A DNA stretch of 64,000 bases from Nemania diffusa. Taxonomy: Eukaryota > Ascomycota > Sordariomycetes > Xylariales > Xylariaceae. Both the position numbers and the translations under genes were made by a program. Positions within the stretch are counted from its first letter, which is position 1, and the number at the start of each line of letters is the position of its first letter. The stretch is taken from positions 2,924,501 to 2,988,500 of the forward strand of contig JBBPUQ010000008.1 in the NCBI GenBank assembly GCA_038501195.1, given 5' to 3'. This document shows, piece by piece, positions 29,238-40,651 of the stretch. The notes under the pieces were generated by a model. It was not told where the DNA came from, did not search any database, and saw nothing but the letters and a program-made list of their open reading frames with translations.

Positions 29238-30988
29238 ATGGAACTGCCTTGTATGTCAATTCTCTGGACACTAGCTGTCACGATAATCACCCTCTTTTTG
29301 GGAAATATCATTATAACTTATGCCAAGCAGCGTAAGGCATTCACACTCCCTACAGTTGGAGGAGGCTCGAGTGACATCAATGCTCTCAAGGAACGTTATG
29401 TGAAAGAAGCAGATGTCTTGCTTCGTGAGGGTTATGAAGGAGTAAGCTACCACGTCGGGCTCCAAGCCTTCTTAGGCATCTAATCGTCTCGACAGTTCAG
29501 GAACAATATATTTCAGGTTGTAACTCCAGACGGGCCACGAGTGTTCCTGCCGCGGAGGTTCGCCCGCGAGCTGAAGCTATATAATCGACATGAAGCAAGC
29601 GGACTGAAGGCCCTATCCGATGTTAGTCATCAGGCAACCCTTTACCAATGATACACCAACTAACCTAGAGATAACTTATAGCGTCACATAGGCCACTACA
29701 CAACCATCGATCACGAGAGTGACATTATGTTGGGCGCTATTAAGATTGATCTAAATCGTAACCTAGGCAACTTCGTTGAACACGTGGAACAGGAGATTAC
29801 ACACTGCTTTAAGACCCAACTCCCACCATGTGATGGTCAGCAAGAATTCTCATATCATGAATCGAAACCTCAATGCTAAGACAACGACAGAATGGACGCC
29901 GATAGACCTACATGAAAAACTTCTTCGAGTTGTGGCACAAGCCTCCGCTCGGATATTTGTTGGGTATCCCATGTGTCGGAACGAGGAATGGCTAGAGTGC
30001 AGCACTAGGATCGCACTGGATATTATGGTAGGAGGCGAGAAACTAAAGCAGTGGCATCCATGGCTACGCCCGATAGCCCAAAAGTTCATACCAGAGATGA
30101 GACGTATTCGCAGCGACCACCGGCAGGCGCTCGAACTCCTGCTTCCTGAGCTAGAGAGGAGGTCTAAGGAGACCGACGCCACGAAGTTAAGCCCTCGCAA
30201 TGACATGATCGAGTGGATGCAGCAGCGCGCTAAAAAGCTCGGGGATACGTCTTTCGATAACAAGGAGTTGGCTAACTTACAGATGCTAACTGCCACTGCC
30301 GCAATCCACACCACCAGACTAGCCATCATCCACGCCCTCTACGATCTGGCGGCGAGACCTGAGTACATCGAACCCCTGAGAAGGGAGATATTCGAAGTCA
30401 CAAAGGACAGCAACGGCATACTTCGGAAACAACATCTCACACAGATGAGGAAGCTAGACAGCTTCATGAAAGAGTCGCAGAGGCACAACCCTCCCTCAGT
30501 CGGTGAGAACTAGCCTAACCCCGCCAGTCTCCCATCCACGCGTGCTAACATCACCGGCCTTCCCAGCCACCTTCCAACGCAAAGCGCTGGTGCCCATCGA
30601 CCTCTCCAACGGCTTCCACATCGCCGCGGGGACCATCGTGCAGTGCAACACGAACATGCTCGACGAGGCGCCGGCGGAATGGGGCGACCCTCACGCCTTC
30701 GACGGGTTCCGCTTCCACAAGCTGCGCGGCCGGCCCGGGGACGCGAACCGGTTCCAGTTCGCAAGCCCGTCGTACGACAGCATGCAGTTCGGCCTCGGCA
30801 ACGACGCCTGCCCAGGCCGCTTCTTCGCCAGCAACCAGATCAAGCTCGTGCTCGCGCACGTCCTCTCGCGCTACGACCTCCGGTTTGGGGAGGGCGTGGT
30901 CGGCCGGCCCCAGAACCTCATGTTTGAAGTCAATGTCCTTGCTGACCCGACGGTCGAGGTCTTGTTCAGGAAAGTGGCAGTACCATAG
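29238..30988 (+). CDS. Cytochrome P450 monooxygenase (ent-kaurene-oxidase-like fungal type)
   Basis: Five exons (29238-29441, 29496-29621, 29682-29835, 29891-30502, 30567-30988) give 505 aa. An N-terminal membrane anchor (about residues 6-27, TLAVTIITLFLGNIIITYA) places it in the ER. Splicing yields the conserved FQVVTPDGPRVFLP and PPCDEWTPIDLHEKLLR segments. The I-helix reads TATAAIHTT, the variant found in fungal ent-kaurene oxidase and indole-diterpene P450s instead of AGxxT. The K-helix ExxR is ESQR, and the haem loop is FGLGNDACPGR with Cys447. The haem loop has Asn-Asp where many P450s have Arg or His. The last exon is much richer in GC than the earlier ones. Given the adjacent cyclase, oxidation of a terpene skeleton is a reasonable inference. 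Confidence 0.88.
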
Positions 30989-33900
30989 GTTGAAATCCAT
31001 GTAGTAGGTATCGTATACCTACTCTATGTCAGACAGATGTGTGAAGTGGAGGCGTTTGCTATAGAAGTCTATCTGGGGTTGAACCAATAGGGGCAGCCTA
31101 TCGTTACCACTTGTGACTATACAAGGCAACAAACAATAAGTATCTGCTTCTCTTTTGCTACAATACGCGCTAGCATTCTATTTACTGCAATGAAGTCTAT
31201 TGCGTATCCGCTTACTAAATGATCTTGGCTGATCGCCGAGATGCCTTTGTGTGGTAAGGTAATCCGACTGCCCCTATATAGTACACTAACTCCCTGGCGG
31301 TTGGTTTTACTTGGCGTACCTTATCATTTCATTCCTAACTGGAAATAGCCCCAATTACCGTAAACATAAGATATTGGGCATCAGAAAACGAGGATCTCAT
31401 CTTAGCACCGGTAGCAAAGTGGAAGAGAAATCGTGCATTTCCGCTCGATTCACTCTGTACGAATTAGGTACCTATTTCACAGACACGAAACTCCACATCT
31501 CCTGTATCGACACTCGCGCTCATAGATTAAGCCCAATAGGTGTTTCATGCGTACTATAACGGCCAATTGTTGTAACGTAAATGTACCTAGTCGTATAAGC
31601 ATGCTTATAGAAGAATGTAAAAAGCTAAATATATCTACCAATAAATAATTAGCTAGAGCGTACCAAGGAGCCTAAGTGTTAGCGTCTTCTTCAGAGCGCT
31701 GGCCCTATCCGATAATTATCGCCAAGTATTTAATGTGCATGTAGGCATGTCTTGGAAACCTACTTGCCACTGCGCGAAGAGACCTAACTATTACTCCTGC
31801 TGACTAGTCTTATGTACAGAACGCGTTTTGTCTGGCAGCCTCGTGTCCTGTAGTCCTCATGTTTTGATGTGGTCGTACGTATGTAGGTAACGGAGATCGT
31901 GATACCAAGATGTTAAGAACCATGGACAGTCATACATAATCTAGATGTAGACGAATAGCATAGATCTATATACCTGCCTATCGAAGACTATGCCATTCAT
32001 TTCTTAGCTTAATTATTGGGCCCGATAGGTTGGATGGCCTAGATAGACGGATGGACCTGGAGGATTCGCGGGAAAGCTTACCTACATACATACACGCTTA
32101 CATGCTGCCATTTTCGGCGGAGTGGATCGTCCGGGAGTGTATACGAGGACTCGCACTCACGTATTTGCGTACTCGCTAATCTACAGTCTTACATAGTAGT
32201 AGAATGATCTGCTCCTTCAAGAACAGCAAACAAGCAGCCCCGCGGTCAAGGTTGTGAAGGTGGTTTCTTTCGTGATCCTATCTACCTAGATAGATACAGA
32301 GAGTATGTACTTTAGGTACACTACACACGGTTTTAGTGCTGCCGTTAGCGTCTTGGGTTGACGCGAATGGCGGGGAACTGTACCGCGTGCCTGGCTGTGT
32401 TAAGTCAAGTACCCGGATCGAGTAACATCGTCTTTGGAACCGAGGATTGAATAAGAGTAACCTAAAATACTTTATACGGTAGCCTCCTTGGCTAGCTATA
32501 TATTGCGTCTTGCACTTTAGATAAGGTTTAGTAGCCTTTAGCAACCTTTATCTAGTGGCCTTGTCGCGGGTAGCCAAACTCGGTAATCGCCGCTGTAGCG
32601 TATAAGCTTCTGTAGTAGGTAGATCTGACCAGTCTTAGGATGGATGCTGTACGCACGAACTGATATACCTATTGCGATCGAGCCAACCCAATCAACGCAA
32701 TTACAATTACGCCGGGTAATAGAAAAGGTGTGTGGGCGACGAAAATTTTATAGGTGATGTGGTGGTAGGTGTTGGAAAACACGTCGTATTCTTGGATGAG
32801 CTCGACTACTAGGTACCTACTTGTCTAAGGTGAGTATCAATTCTTTAGATAACTCCAGTCTATCTAGTCCTACGCATAGGAAATCTATGTCGATAAACTC
32901 TATACCCTTAGCAAGACTATACCCCATTTATTGTAGAGCATCGCGATTGCAGCTAGATTTCAATCTTGCTCCCTACTTATAAAGTATATTTCAAAAGTTG
33001 TTTCTGTTATACTTCGTTCTCCTACACCTCGTTTTGACGGGAAGTGCCCCGTCTCTTAATTTCATAGGTATCAAGTTGGTTGGAATTCCAGTACACTCAC
33101 TCGCTAAGTAAGAACCAGCACGATATGCCTGAAGCGCACACCTACCCTGCCTCACTTCGAACTATAGGGGCGACCCCGTCTGCCGTACGATCCGATACAG
33201 CGAGTCGAACGCGAACGCGGAGGATTACAAGGCATCGCTAGCGCAGTCCGTATTAACGCCCTCGTAATTCTTTGATTCCCTAGAATATTTCGATGTCTAT
33301 GTGCTATCTCGGTTGCAGAGATTCTTGATTTCGCACGAAAGCGAAAGATAAAAAAAAACCTCAACTTGAAACAGCCCGGGGAGGACTTAGTAAGGTCTTT
33401 TGTCGCGTATTCATCCATACACTACCTATAACGCGTATCCCCTTCTGCGCACGTCTGGTGCCTCCCAAAGGAGGCTAGGTAGCACACATCAGCAGCACTA
33501 TGCTCCCAATCTCCCAAAACCCCTTGAGAAGGTGGACGAAGTCGTGGATCTCCAGCTCTTCTTCCTCAACTCTAAGTTGAAGCAGTACGGCGCGCATTAG
33601 GGACATCGGAACACCCCAAAGAGAGGGCGACCCCGTATCCCCGTATCCTCGTTTTTGGTTGAGTAAGAGGATCGGCCACCGAACCCTACAACCCACAGCA
33701 CATTGTAGAGAAGATCACCGACGATGTCGCGAATGTGTAGAGCTGGGTGGTGACGTATGCTCCAGATGGTATCGGATCCGAGCGGGGCAACTCTATAAAT
33801 TCCATATCGTCGCCACTATCATTAGAGATACAGAGTACCTACGCATACTGCACTGTCAGCAAGGAGATTGAGTGCCGGGAGTCACGCCCTTGGGGGAGAA

Positions 33901-36715
33901 GAAGGATTATCAAGGTTTCAGCCACTAGACTTCGGTCTTTTACTATGTCTCGGTCTGAAAAACGCCGCGGGCGGAGAAGCAGCGTGAAATGCTAGATAGC
34001 TACTTACGCACAGTAACCAGCGCTTCAATGTACCAACCGCGACGGTCAGAGCGTGTAATATGGCATAGTGTTCGCGGTTACGTGCAGACTACGCGGCGCG
34101 AAAACCCTATACGCAGACCCACGCATACATAATACCTACCTTCATATGATACAGTACAGTTGCGGTTGCGCTACACTATTCCGGACAAGGTCTCCCGTAA
34201 CCCGGCGCTGGCGAGCGGAAAGGCGTACCCGAGCTATGAGAGAAGCGACGCCAAGCTGCATGCACAGCTGCCCCGTCGGTAACTGAGGTTACAGCCGAGC
34301 TGAACTCGGTGGGTGGTAGCGTAGTTCCCACGAGAGGATTCTAACCTACTCAGTATGTATGCGTATGCACTCAGACCGACTTCACGAGGTAGACTAAAGC
34401 ATCTCGATGCACGAGGGGCTTGGCAGAGCCCTCACAAGGTGCAACGCCGCAAACAGCGGGCCTGAAGCGATGCGGCTCGGCCTCTTTCTGGAATTTCCTC
34501 CCGTGCACGACCTGACGAGTTTAATGATCGAAATGCGCTGATACTTGGGCGATTTCTCAGCAAGAGAAACACACTCGGGGAGGCAGCTAGAAGCGGTGAA
34601 GTTGCTGAGAAGCAGTTCCCCGTACACATTTGGCCATGCATGGTATCTTATGAGTTTTTGTCATTGAGGTGTTTATGATATGACCGAATATGCATATGGA
34701 TTACTGTTTGTAATCTTACCGTTGTAAATCTGAAGACAAGCTGGACCAATAGGAACAACGCATCTTCAGCAGCAACCCAGCTGTGTGCAGCCTAACTCAA
34801 TACATACACTACGCTAAGATATATATCAATATACACCATGCTGCTTGCATGAATTTCCACGTGCATCTACGATTCTACAGTATGTACATAGCTTCCTGGG
34901 GTAGTTATCCTGTAGTGATGTTGGCGATCCCTGGCTTGTTACCGCCTAGTTACCTCTTAGAGACTATCTATCCATCTGCCTATTTTCTGTATGTACATAC
35001 CTAGTTCCAAGAATCTTACCTTACTACATACATATTACATTTTACGTATCGATGATCGATGGCAGTGTACCTACAAGGCGAACTTTTGTTGACATGAGCT
35101 AACTGCCTATCCGTAAATTCCTCCGACGGGACAGGGATCATTGCATGGCAGTCTATACATATACGTACTATTACCTAGCGTGGTGACAGTATTCAAATTT
35201 TATCTATAGATAGATAGCGTTGGTAGCGGAGGAGCAAGATAGGAGAAGGAGAAGTTCCAAGCAGCCCTGCCAAGTTGACTTCGGCATGTCCCGTTTGTAG
35301 TATGATCTGGGGTTTTGCTTGGCCAACGCAGAACAAGCTTTTAAGCTGCTAGACTCTACATACACTTACAGTAGTTTATACACTATCTACATACATAGTC
35401 TAACTAGATATGCAGAGGTATGTTAGTTAATCGAGGCAATAGTAAACACAATAGTATACCTACACTATCTAGTATGCACTTCGTCGCTTCGAGTTGCCAA
35501 TCAACTTGCTCACCTAACTCTTAGTTACATGTACGTAAGTTATGACGAGAGATTCGAATTCTAACATGCCGTAGGCTCCGCAAAAAAGAAAAAAAAATCT
35601 AACGTTGTCGATGTGTGGCGCGAACCGAATTGAAATCATGATAAGCTGATAATCTACTACTTCTGTCGATCCCTAGGGGTCGTAGCGCCAAACGCCATAT
35701 CTTTCGCCATGTTGAAATACAAATTCTCGGATGACTAACACAGCGTGTTGCCACCAAGAACGCTTATTGCCCTGAAAGCTTACCTTAGTATCGACAAAGT
35801 GGTGAACTAGATGTGCTGTACTTAGTCTAGTGTGTAGATTTCAAAACATCCGCCAATCAAATCGCGGGTATCGGAGTACCTCATCACCAAGTCCCCGCCC
35901 ATGACAGAAGCTTACTATTGACATAGCTCACAGCTTTGCTATCGTCGTATGGCGAGGTACCCGTAGTTACGGGCTAATCTACGCAATACTGTACAGAATA
36001 GTGCCTAGTACCTGGTAGCGCATGCAACCACACTCGGGTTGACACTTTCGCCTGCAGAAGGCAGCATTGTTTAATTACCGTTGCACTCAGGTCTTTTTTC
36101 AATGCGCAATGCAATGACAGGGAACAGCCGTAGTGTGCCTTGGCGCGCTCGATGTTTGTCAAATACTTTTCTGCACTAGGCAAATCTCGCGACGACTTGG
36201 TAATACTCAGCTCGAAGTCAACCAATCGAGAATAATGCCCATACCTACAGCGTTGATCATACACAGCTGTTTAGTAACCTCCTATGACGAGACTACATCC
36301 ATACACTCGTAGCTCGGTCCGCTTTTCACGCTAGAGGCGATGGGGGGATGTTATACGGCAACATACTGCGTACTTACATGCCTCCCCTTGTGGTATGCAA
36401 TGTGTGCCTGTAGCTAGTGTCGACAATGTTATGATTATGGACGACGATATGATCGACTCGGCTGGAGTCTTACTCCGCCAAGAAATAATTTGACATCACG
36501 CATGAGCTGTGAAGGGACCGAAGCCAGTCCTGAAGCGGATTGGAGTTCGCCTTGCCTCGAGACGACTGATGGATATATGAAGCCTTGGAACGCCTCTCTA
36601 TCCGTCCACTTCTTCTTTCCGCCTCACCCCTCTCCGTCTTCGACTTCTCTTATTCGAGCCTTTCTCTCACAGCTTGAATAGCCGTTCCGATCCAGATCCA
36701 AACCCTCTTTTCACA
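30989..36715. other. Gene desert of about 5.7 kb
   Basis: No recognisable gene on either strand. Short frames around 33.4-34.6 kb have no domain, though the plus strand near 33.5-33.65 kb has a few codons that look protein-like and could be an eroded element. Copies of the palindrome TAGGTACCTA lie at 31465 and 32810. The many TACATA/TATGTA runs are simple sequence. Confidence 0.45.
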
Positions 36716-37577
36716 ATGAAGGTCGCTACTATCGTCTCTGCCCTGGCCCTTGCCGGCTCCGCCATTGCTGCTCCCAGCAAGGCCGGCAAGAAGCTGCCTA
36801 CAACTAAGATCGCCAACATTGAAGTCGTCGACACTCAGCTGGTCCGTGATGCCATCGCCGAGGTCAAGAAGTTCATCCCTCTCCAGCCTTACCTCTACAA
36901 CCACGTCATGCGATCATGGCTCTTCGGTGCTGCTGCCTTCAACAACAACGCCACCCTGAAGGCTTCGATCGATCTTGAGGCTCACGCCGTCGGCACCCTT
37001 CTCCACGACTTGGGCTGGGACAGTACGTGCTCCTCATCTAGCAGACATGGTCTTTGAAGCATCCCCATCGCTAACATAACTTCCCACAGTGCGCCCCGAC
37101 TCCCCCTGGGTCACCCAGGAGCACCGCTTCGAGGTCGACGGTGGCGTCGGTGCCATGAAGTTCATCAACGACCACCCCTGCGAGAAGAAGCAGTGGGACG
37201 AGACCCGTATCGGCTGGGTCTACGACGCCATCGCGCTCCAGGCCATCTCCGACATCCCCGACTTCAAGAGCATCCAGGTGCAGTGGATCATCAAGAGTGT
37301 GGGCTTCGAGTTCCCCGGCCCCCGCTCTCCCCTGATCAAGGATGCCGACTACGACAGCATTCTCGCTGAGTACCCCAACGACACTCTCTTCCGCGGCACC
37401 AACGCCACCTTCACCTGGTTCGCCGCCACCAAGGCCGAGACCACCTACAACACCTTCATCCAGGACTTCGGAACTGCTTTCGTCCCTGGTTTCAACGCCA
37501 CTGGCCACCGGTTATTCGATGTCATCCAGGGCGGTCTCGCCGGTGAACTCGCCGCCCACCCCGGCAGCACCTTCTAA
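36716..37577 (+). CDS. Secreted HD-domain protein (cyanamide-hydratase-like fold)
   Basis: Two exons (36716-37022, 37090-37577) give 264 aa. The first Met in frame upstream (36674) precedes an unlikely leader; the Met at 36716 starts a textbook signal peptide (MKVATIVSALALAGSAIAAP, cut near residue 19). The metal-binding HD-type residues are NHVMRSW (about residue 62), then EAHAVGTLLHDLGWD with the His-Asp pair. VYDAIALQAISD follows further on. This order matches the HD-domain group that includes cyanamide hydratase and related small-nitrogen-compound enzymes, which are normally cytosolic. Two or three N-glycosylation sequons (NNNATL, NDTLF, GTNATF) fit secretion. Codon use is strongly biased to C-ending codons, suggesting high expression. 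The reaction is not assigned. Confidence 0.82.
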
Positions 37578-38257
37578 GCTGGGTATCTACTACCCACGAG
37601 CATCTGTACAAAGAAATGTGACTGAGGAAAAATAACCCTTCTTGTATATAATTAAGATCGTTAATTGACATATGTACCTTTGGTGGATATATACTACGAT
37701 GAGCACAAAGAGAATTGTTCTATAATCATTATGTTGCAGTCATTTAGTTAGAACTATACTATATGATTTGAACTTCACTTACGTGTCGGACTATCGCAAT
37801 TGTCTCTAATCCTCGCCACAAGTCTTATATCTACGTTTTAATCAAACCCATATAGATGCTCTTTATTAGGCCAAAGAGTTAGGAACTCAACATAATCAAT
37901 TGATCTCAATATACTTGGGTACAATTTCTATTTGCCACGGAACTTTAACCTCGCAGCGTTTCAGAGTGGTGAAACCTTAGATACGATATCGCTAGTCTTG
38001 CGACGTGACCATCATTGGGGCGATCTATGTAGGATAAATTTCTCATCATAAACACCGTTTTATACGCTCGCCATGTTGGTATTCCGTTTAATATTCTGCA
38101 TTTGTTATATAATAAATGAAGGTGTAAAGCTTGCTGTACAAGAAATAAATCTATCTATCATAACCCAAAACGCCCATATACTAATAAAAGATATCCCTTA
38201 TACAATATATACCGCGCCTAAATTGTGACATCCGTATTGAAAACAGCGAACAAAGTC
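37578..38257. other. Convergent intergenic region
   Basis: AT-leaning 3' flanks of the HD-domain gene and the GH128-CAP gene. No gene seen. Confidence 0.5.
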
Positions 38258-39749
38258 TCAGTATGGCTTCTGGCCGGTCACATTCCCAGGAGGAGAGTAA
38301 CGCCCGACAACGTAGACGCCACCCTTAGCGTCTTTAGCCAATCCCATGCCGACCTTGGTGGTAGATTTCCACATGCATTGAGCTAGATTTGACATGTTAG
38401 TTTAAACATATAGGTGAAACCCAAGCTAATGATGACTTACTATAATGGCCGTACGACCCAAAATCTCCTTGTCCAATCGGCTCGCCATGGTAGTTCTTCT
38501 CTTCCGCTAGCCACATATTCGCAGCCATAACGAGAGGTGTGGCAGAAGCGGAAGCCCTATAGAGCACTTGCGTTAGTTAAACCCCCTTTGAATGCTTCAT
38601 GCTTGGTGTGCAAGGCCACAGACTTACCATGCGAGATTCTCGCCCTGGTTCGGGCGCTGGTCACCACTTGAGTGTTCCAGCTTGCCAATCTGAGCTAGGT
38701 GCTTCGCATATGCTTCGGCATTGTTGGCCAGTTGGTTGTCCCAAGCAAGGGGGTTCAGCCCCTTTGCCTTTCTTTTGTCGTTATGAGCGTTCAGGGCCTT
38801 CTGCTGGTCCGGGTTGAGAGCTGCGGCGATGCTGAATTCCGCCACGGCAGCAATGCTAGCTTTGCCTGGGAGCTTCATGGGCTGTTGGTGGACGTACATG
38901 TTCCCGAGCTCTGTGAAATTGCCGTTGGCGTCCATGAGTTGGGCAGCTGGGCTGACGAAGTTGTCGGCGACTTTGCGCTGGAAGTCAAACAGGCCATACT
39001 CGAAGACCCATTCAGTTGAGTCCATCCAGTTGCAAACCTTGACGGTGAAATTCAAGACTGCCTGGTAGTTGCGGTCGATGCATGCAATCTCCGTGACCAT
39101 CTATATGCCCATTAGTTAGCAACTAGCAAACCCACATGCGAAGTGTGTGTTTCTACTTACAACTTTCAGGTTGGCCCACTTGCCATGCATATTTTGAATG
39201 TACTTGATGGCTTCATCGGCGTTGTTTGAATAATAGTGTAGGCAGAGGAAGTCAGGCGGGTCCTTCGAGACAAGAGACATGAACTTTCCAATCCAGTTTT
39301 GGCCGTTTGCGTCCTATTGGATCGTTAGCTTTATCAATTAAGAAGTAAGGGGCACAAGACAGAAGCCATACAGAAGCGACAGCAGGGGAGCCGAGCTTCT
39401 TCCCCTTATTCTTCCTCAGGGGCAACATCTGGCTATACCAGATGTCTCTCGCCTGCTCTGGAGAAATTCCCGCACGCTCAGGCTCGTTGAAAAATAGGAC
39501 GATAGGATCATGGGAATTTTGGATTATAGCCCAATCATTGCCCTTGGTGCTCTCGAGAACACGAACCATGGGTCGAAACGGGGCTCGGCCTTTGAGCTCC
39601 GGAGGAACCCAAGCATTCCAGTTTACAACAGAGGCTACTGGGCTGTTGCCGCCGAAAGGGACCTGGTTCATTTTATCAGGGACGCCGGGATTTCCTGGAC
39701 CGGACGAGTTCGTCCAGTCCCAGAGAATTTGACGCTTTTTGATGACCAT
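38258..39749 (-). CDS. GH128-like glucanase fused to a CAP/PR-1 domain, no signal peptide
   Basis: Five exons (39749-39372, 39313-39161, 39100-38628, 38556-38441, 38382-38258) give 414 aa with all phases consistent. Residues 5-250 are a Glyco_hydro_cc (GH128, Asl1-like) barrel: ILWDWTN, IVLFFNEPE (Glu89, expected acid/base), KLGSPAVAS, and VTEIACI (Glu181, expected nucleophile). Residues 274-400 are a CAP/PR-1 domain: LNAHNDKRK, His320 and GENLAW, GHYTQCMWKSTTKVGMG, and the CAP2 motif RYSPPGNVTGQ. GH128 enzymes cut beta-1,3-glucan; CAP proteins bind sterols or other ligands. Both are normally secreted, yet neither Met (39749, or 39836 with 29 extra residues) begins a signal peptide. It is divergent from the duplicated-domain gene at 40652. 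The function of the fusion is unknown. Confidence 0.85.
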
Positions 39750-39858
39750 TGTCAAAATAGTACGTTGAGAACTTGGTGAGAAATTGTTTATGAGTATAAG
39801 GTAGTCTGAATTGTGTTGGATAGGGAATTCAAGCACCAGTGCTAGGGGTAGAAAGGGG

Positions 39859-39866
39859 CTTTTATA
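39859..39866 (-). promoter_or_regulatory. TATA box of the GH128-CAP gene
   Basis: TATAAAAG on the minus strand, about 110 bp upstream of the start codon at 39749. It mirrors the element upstream of the divergent neighbour. Confidence 0.5.
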
Positions 39867-40546
39867 TCTGACGAACCACCTAGTATATAAGGCTTAGGAG
39901 ACACATATGAGACACAGAGATCTACAACGGAATGATTCATTCTGCTAGAGAGGCTGAGGATTAAGAAAAACTCCCGTTTAATTTTGTCATCGCCGCCGTA
40001 CAGAATGGTCAAATGACCCCGGGCCCCCCGTGAACAACTTCTACCTAACGAAGGGCCAACAGATAGATGGCGTTGTTGGTGATACACAACAGCTGCCTTA
40101 CTTCATCGTCGAGCGGCACTTGCTATTTATGGGGTAGATTCTTCGTAGAATAAGCTGGCTGTACACTTCATAGCCAACATAATCCGCGCTACTGGGATGA
40201 GAGTTGATTGGTCGGTTAGACATCTCACCTCAGTCCTCATCCATCCTTCGCGGCGGAGCCTTATAATTCCGGCCTCCACGCCGCAAGGCAGAGACTCATG
40301 ATTACGTTGGCCCCAAACTCGAAATGTGGCAGTTTTCCCAAGTGACCTTTTTCGTCCCTCAAGAACGGCCAACGGACAGACCGTACGCTCTAGACAATAC
40401 GTAATGCGTATCTAGCCTCAAAGCCATTCTATTGGGAGATGCTGTCACAAGATCTAACAATAGTCATGCCCAGCTGATCTATGATGAAAATGCTGGAATC
40501 AAATCCCGTAAAGGTTCTAGTTGAGGGCAGGTCGTAGCCATTGGAA

Positions 40547-40554
40547 TATAAAAG
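40547..40554 (+). promoter_or_regulatory. TATA box of the duplicated-domain gene
   Basis: TATAAAAG on the plus strand about 105 bp upstream of the ATG at 40652. Confidence 0.5.
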
Positions 40555-40651
40555 ATCACAAACTCCCTTGTAATCATTGTTGTTTGGGCATCACATTCTC
40601 ACAGCATCTAATTAAGACATAACACACATACAAGAAGCAATTCGAACCAAA

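Larger units (their letters stand above)
39750..40651. other. Bidirectional promoter region, about 0.9 kb
   Basis: Separates the two divergent start codons and holds one TATAAAAG box per direction at matching distances. No open frame here is credible. Confidence 0.5.

Noticed and set aside
30551..31000. 149-codon minus-strand frame antisense to the last P450 exon
   Set aside because: The P450 haem loop on the plus strand is unambiguous; the antisense frame has no family match.
33400..33995. Short overlapping plus-strand frames that read partly protein-like
   Set aside because: Several frame changes and stops would be needed; no transposase or retroelement motif could be named, so not called as an element.
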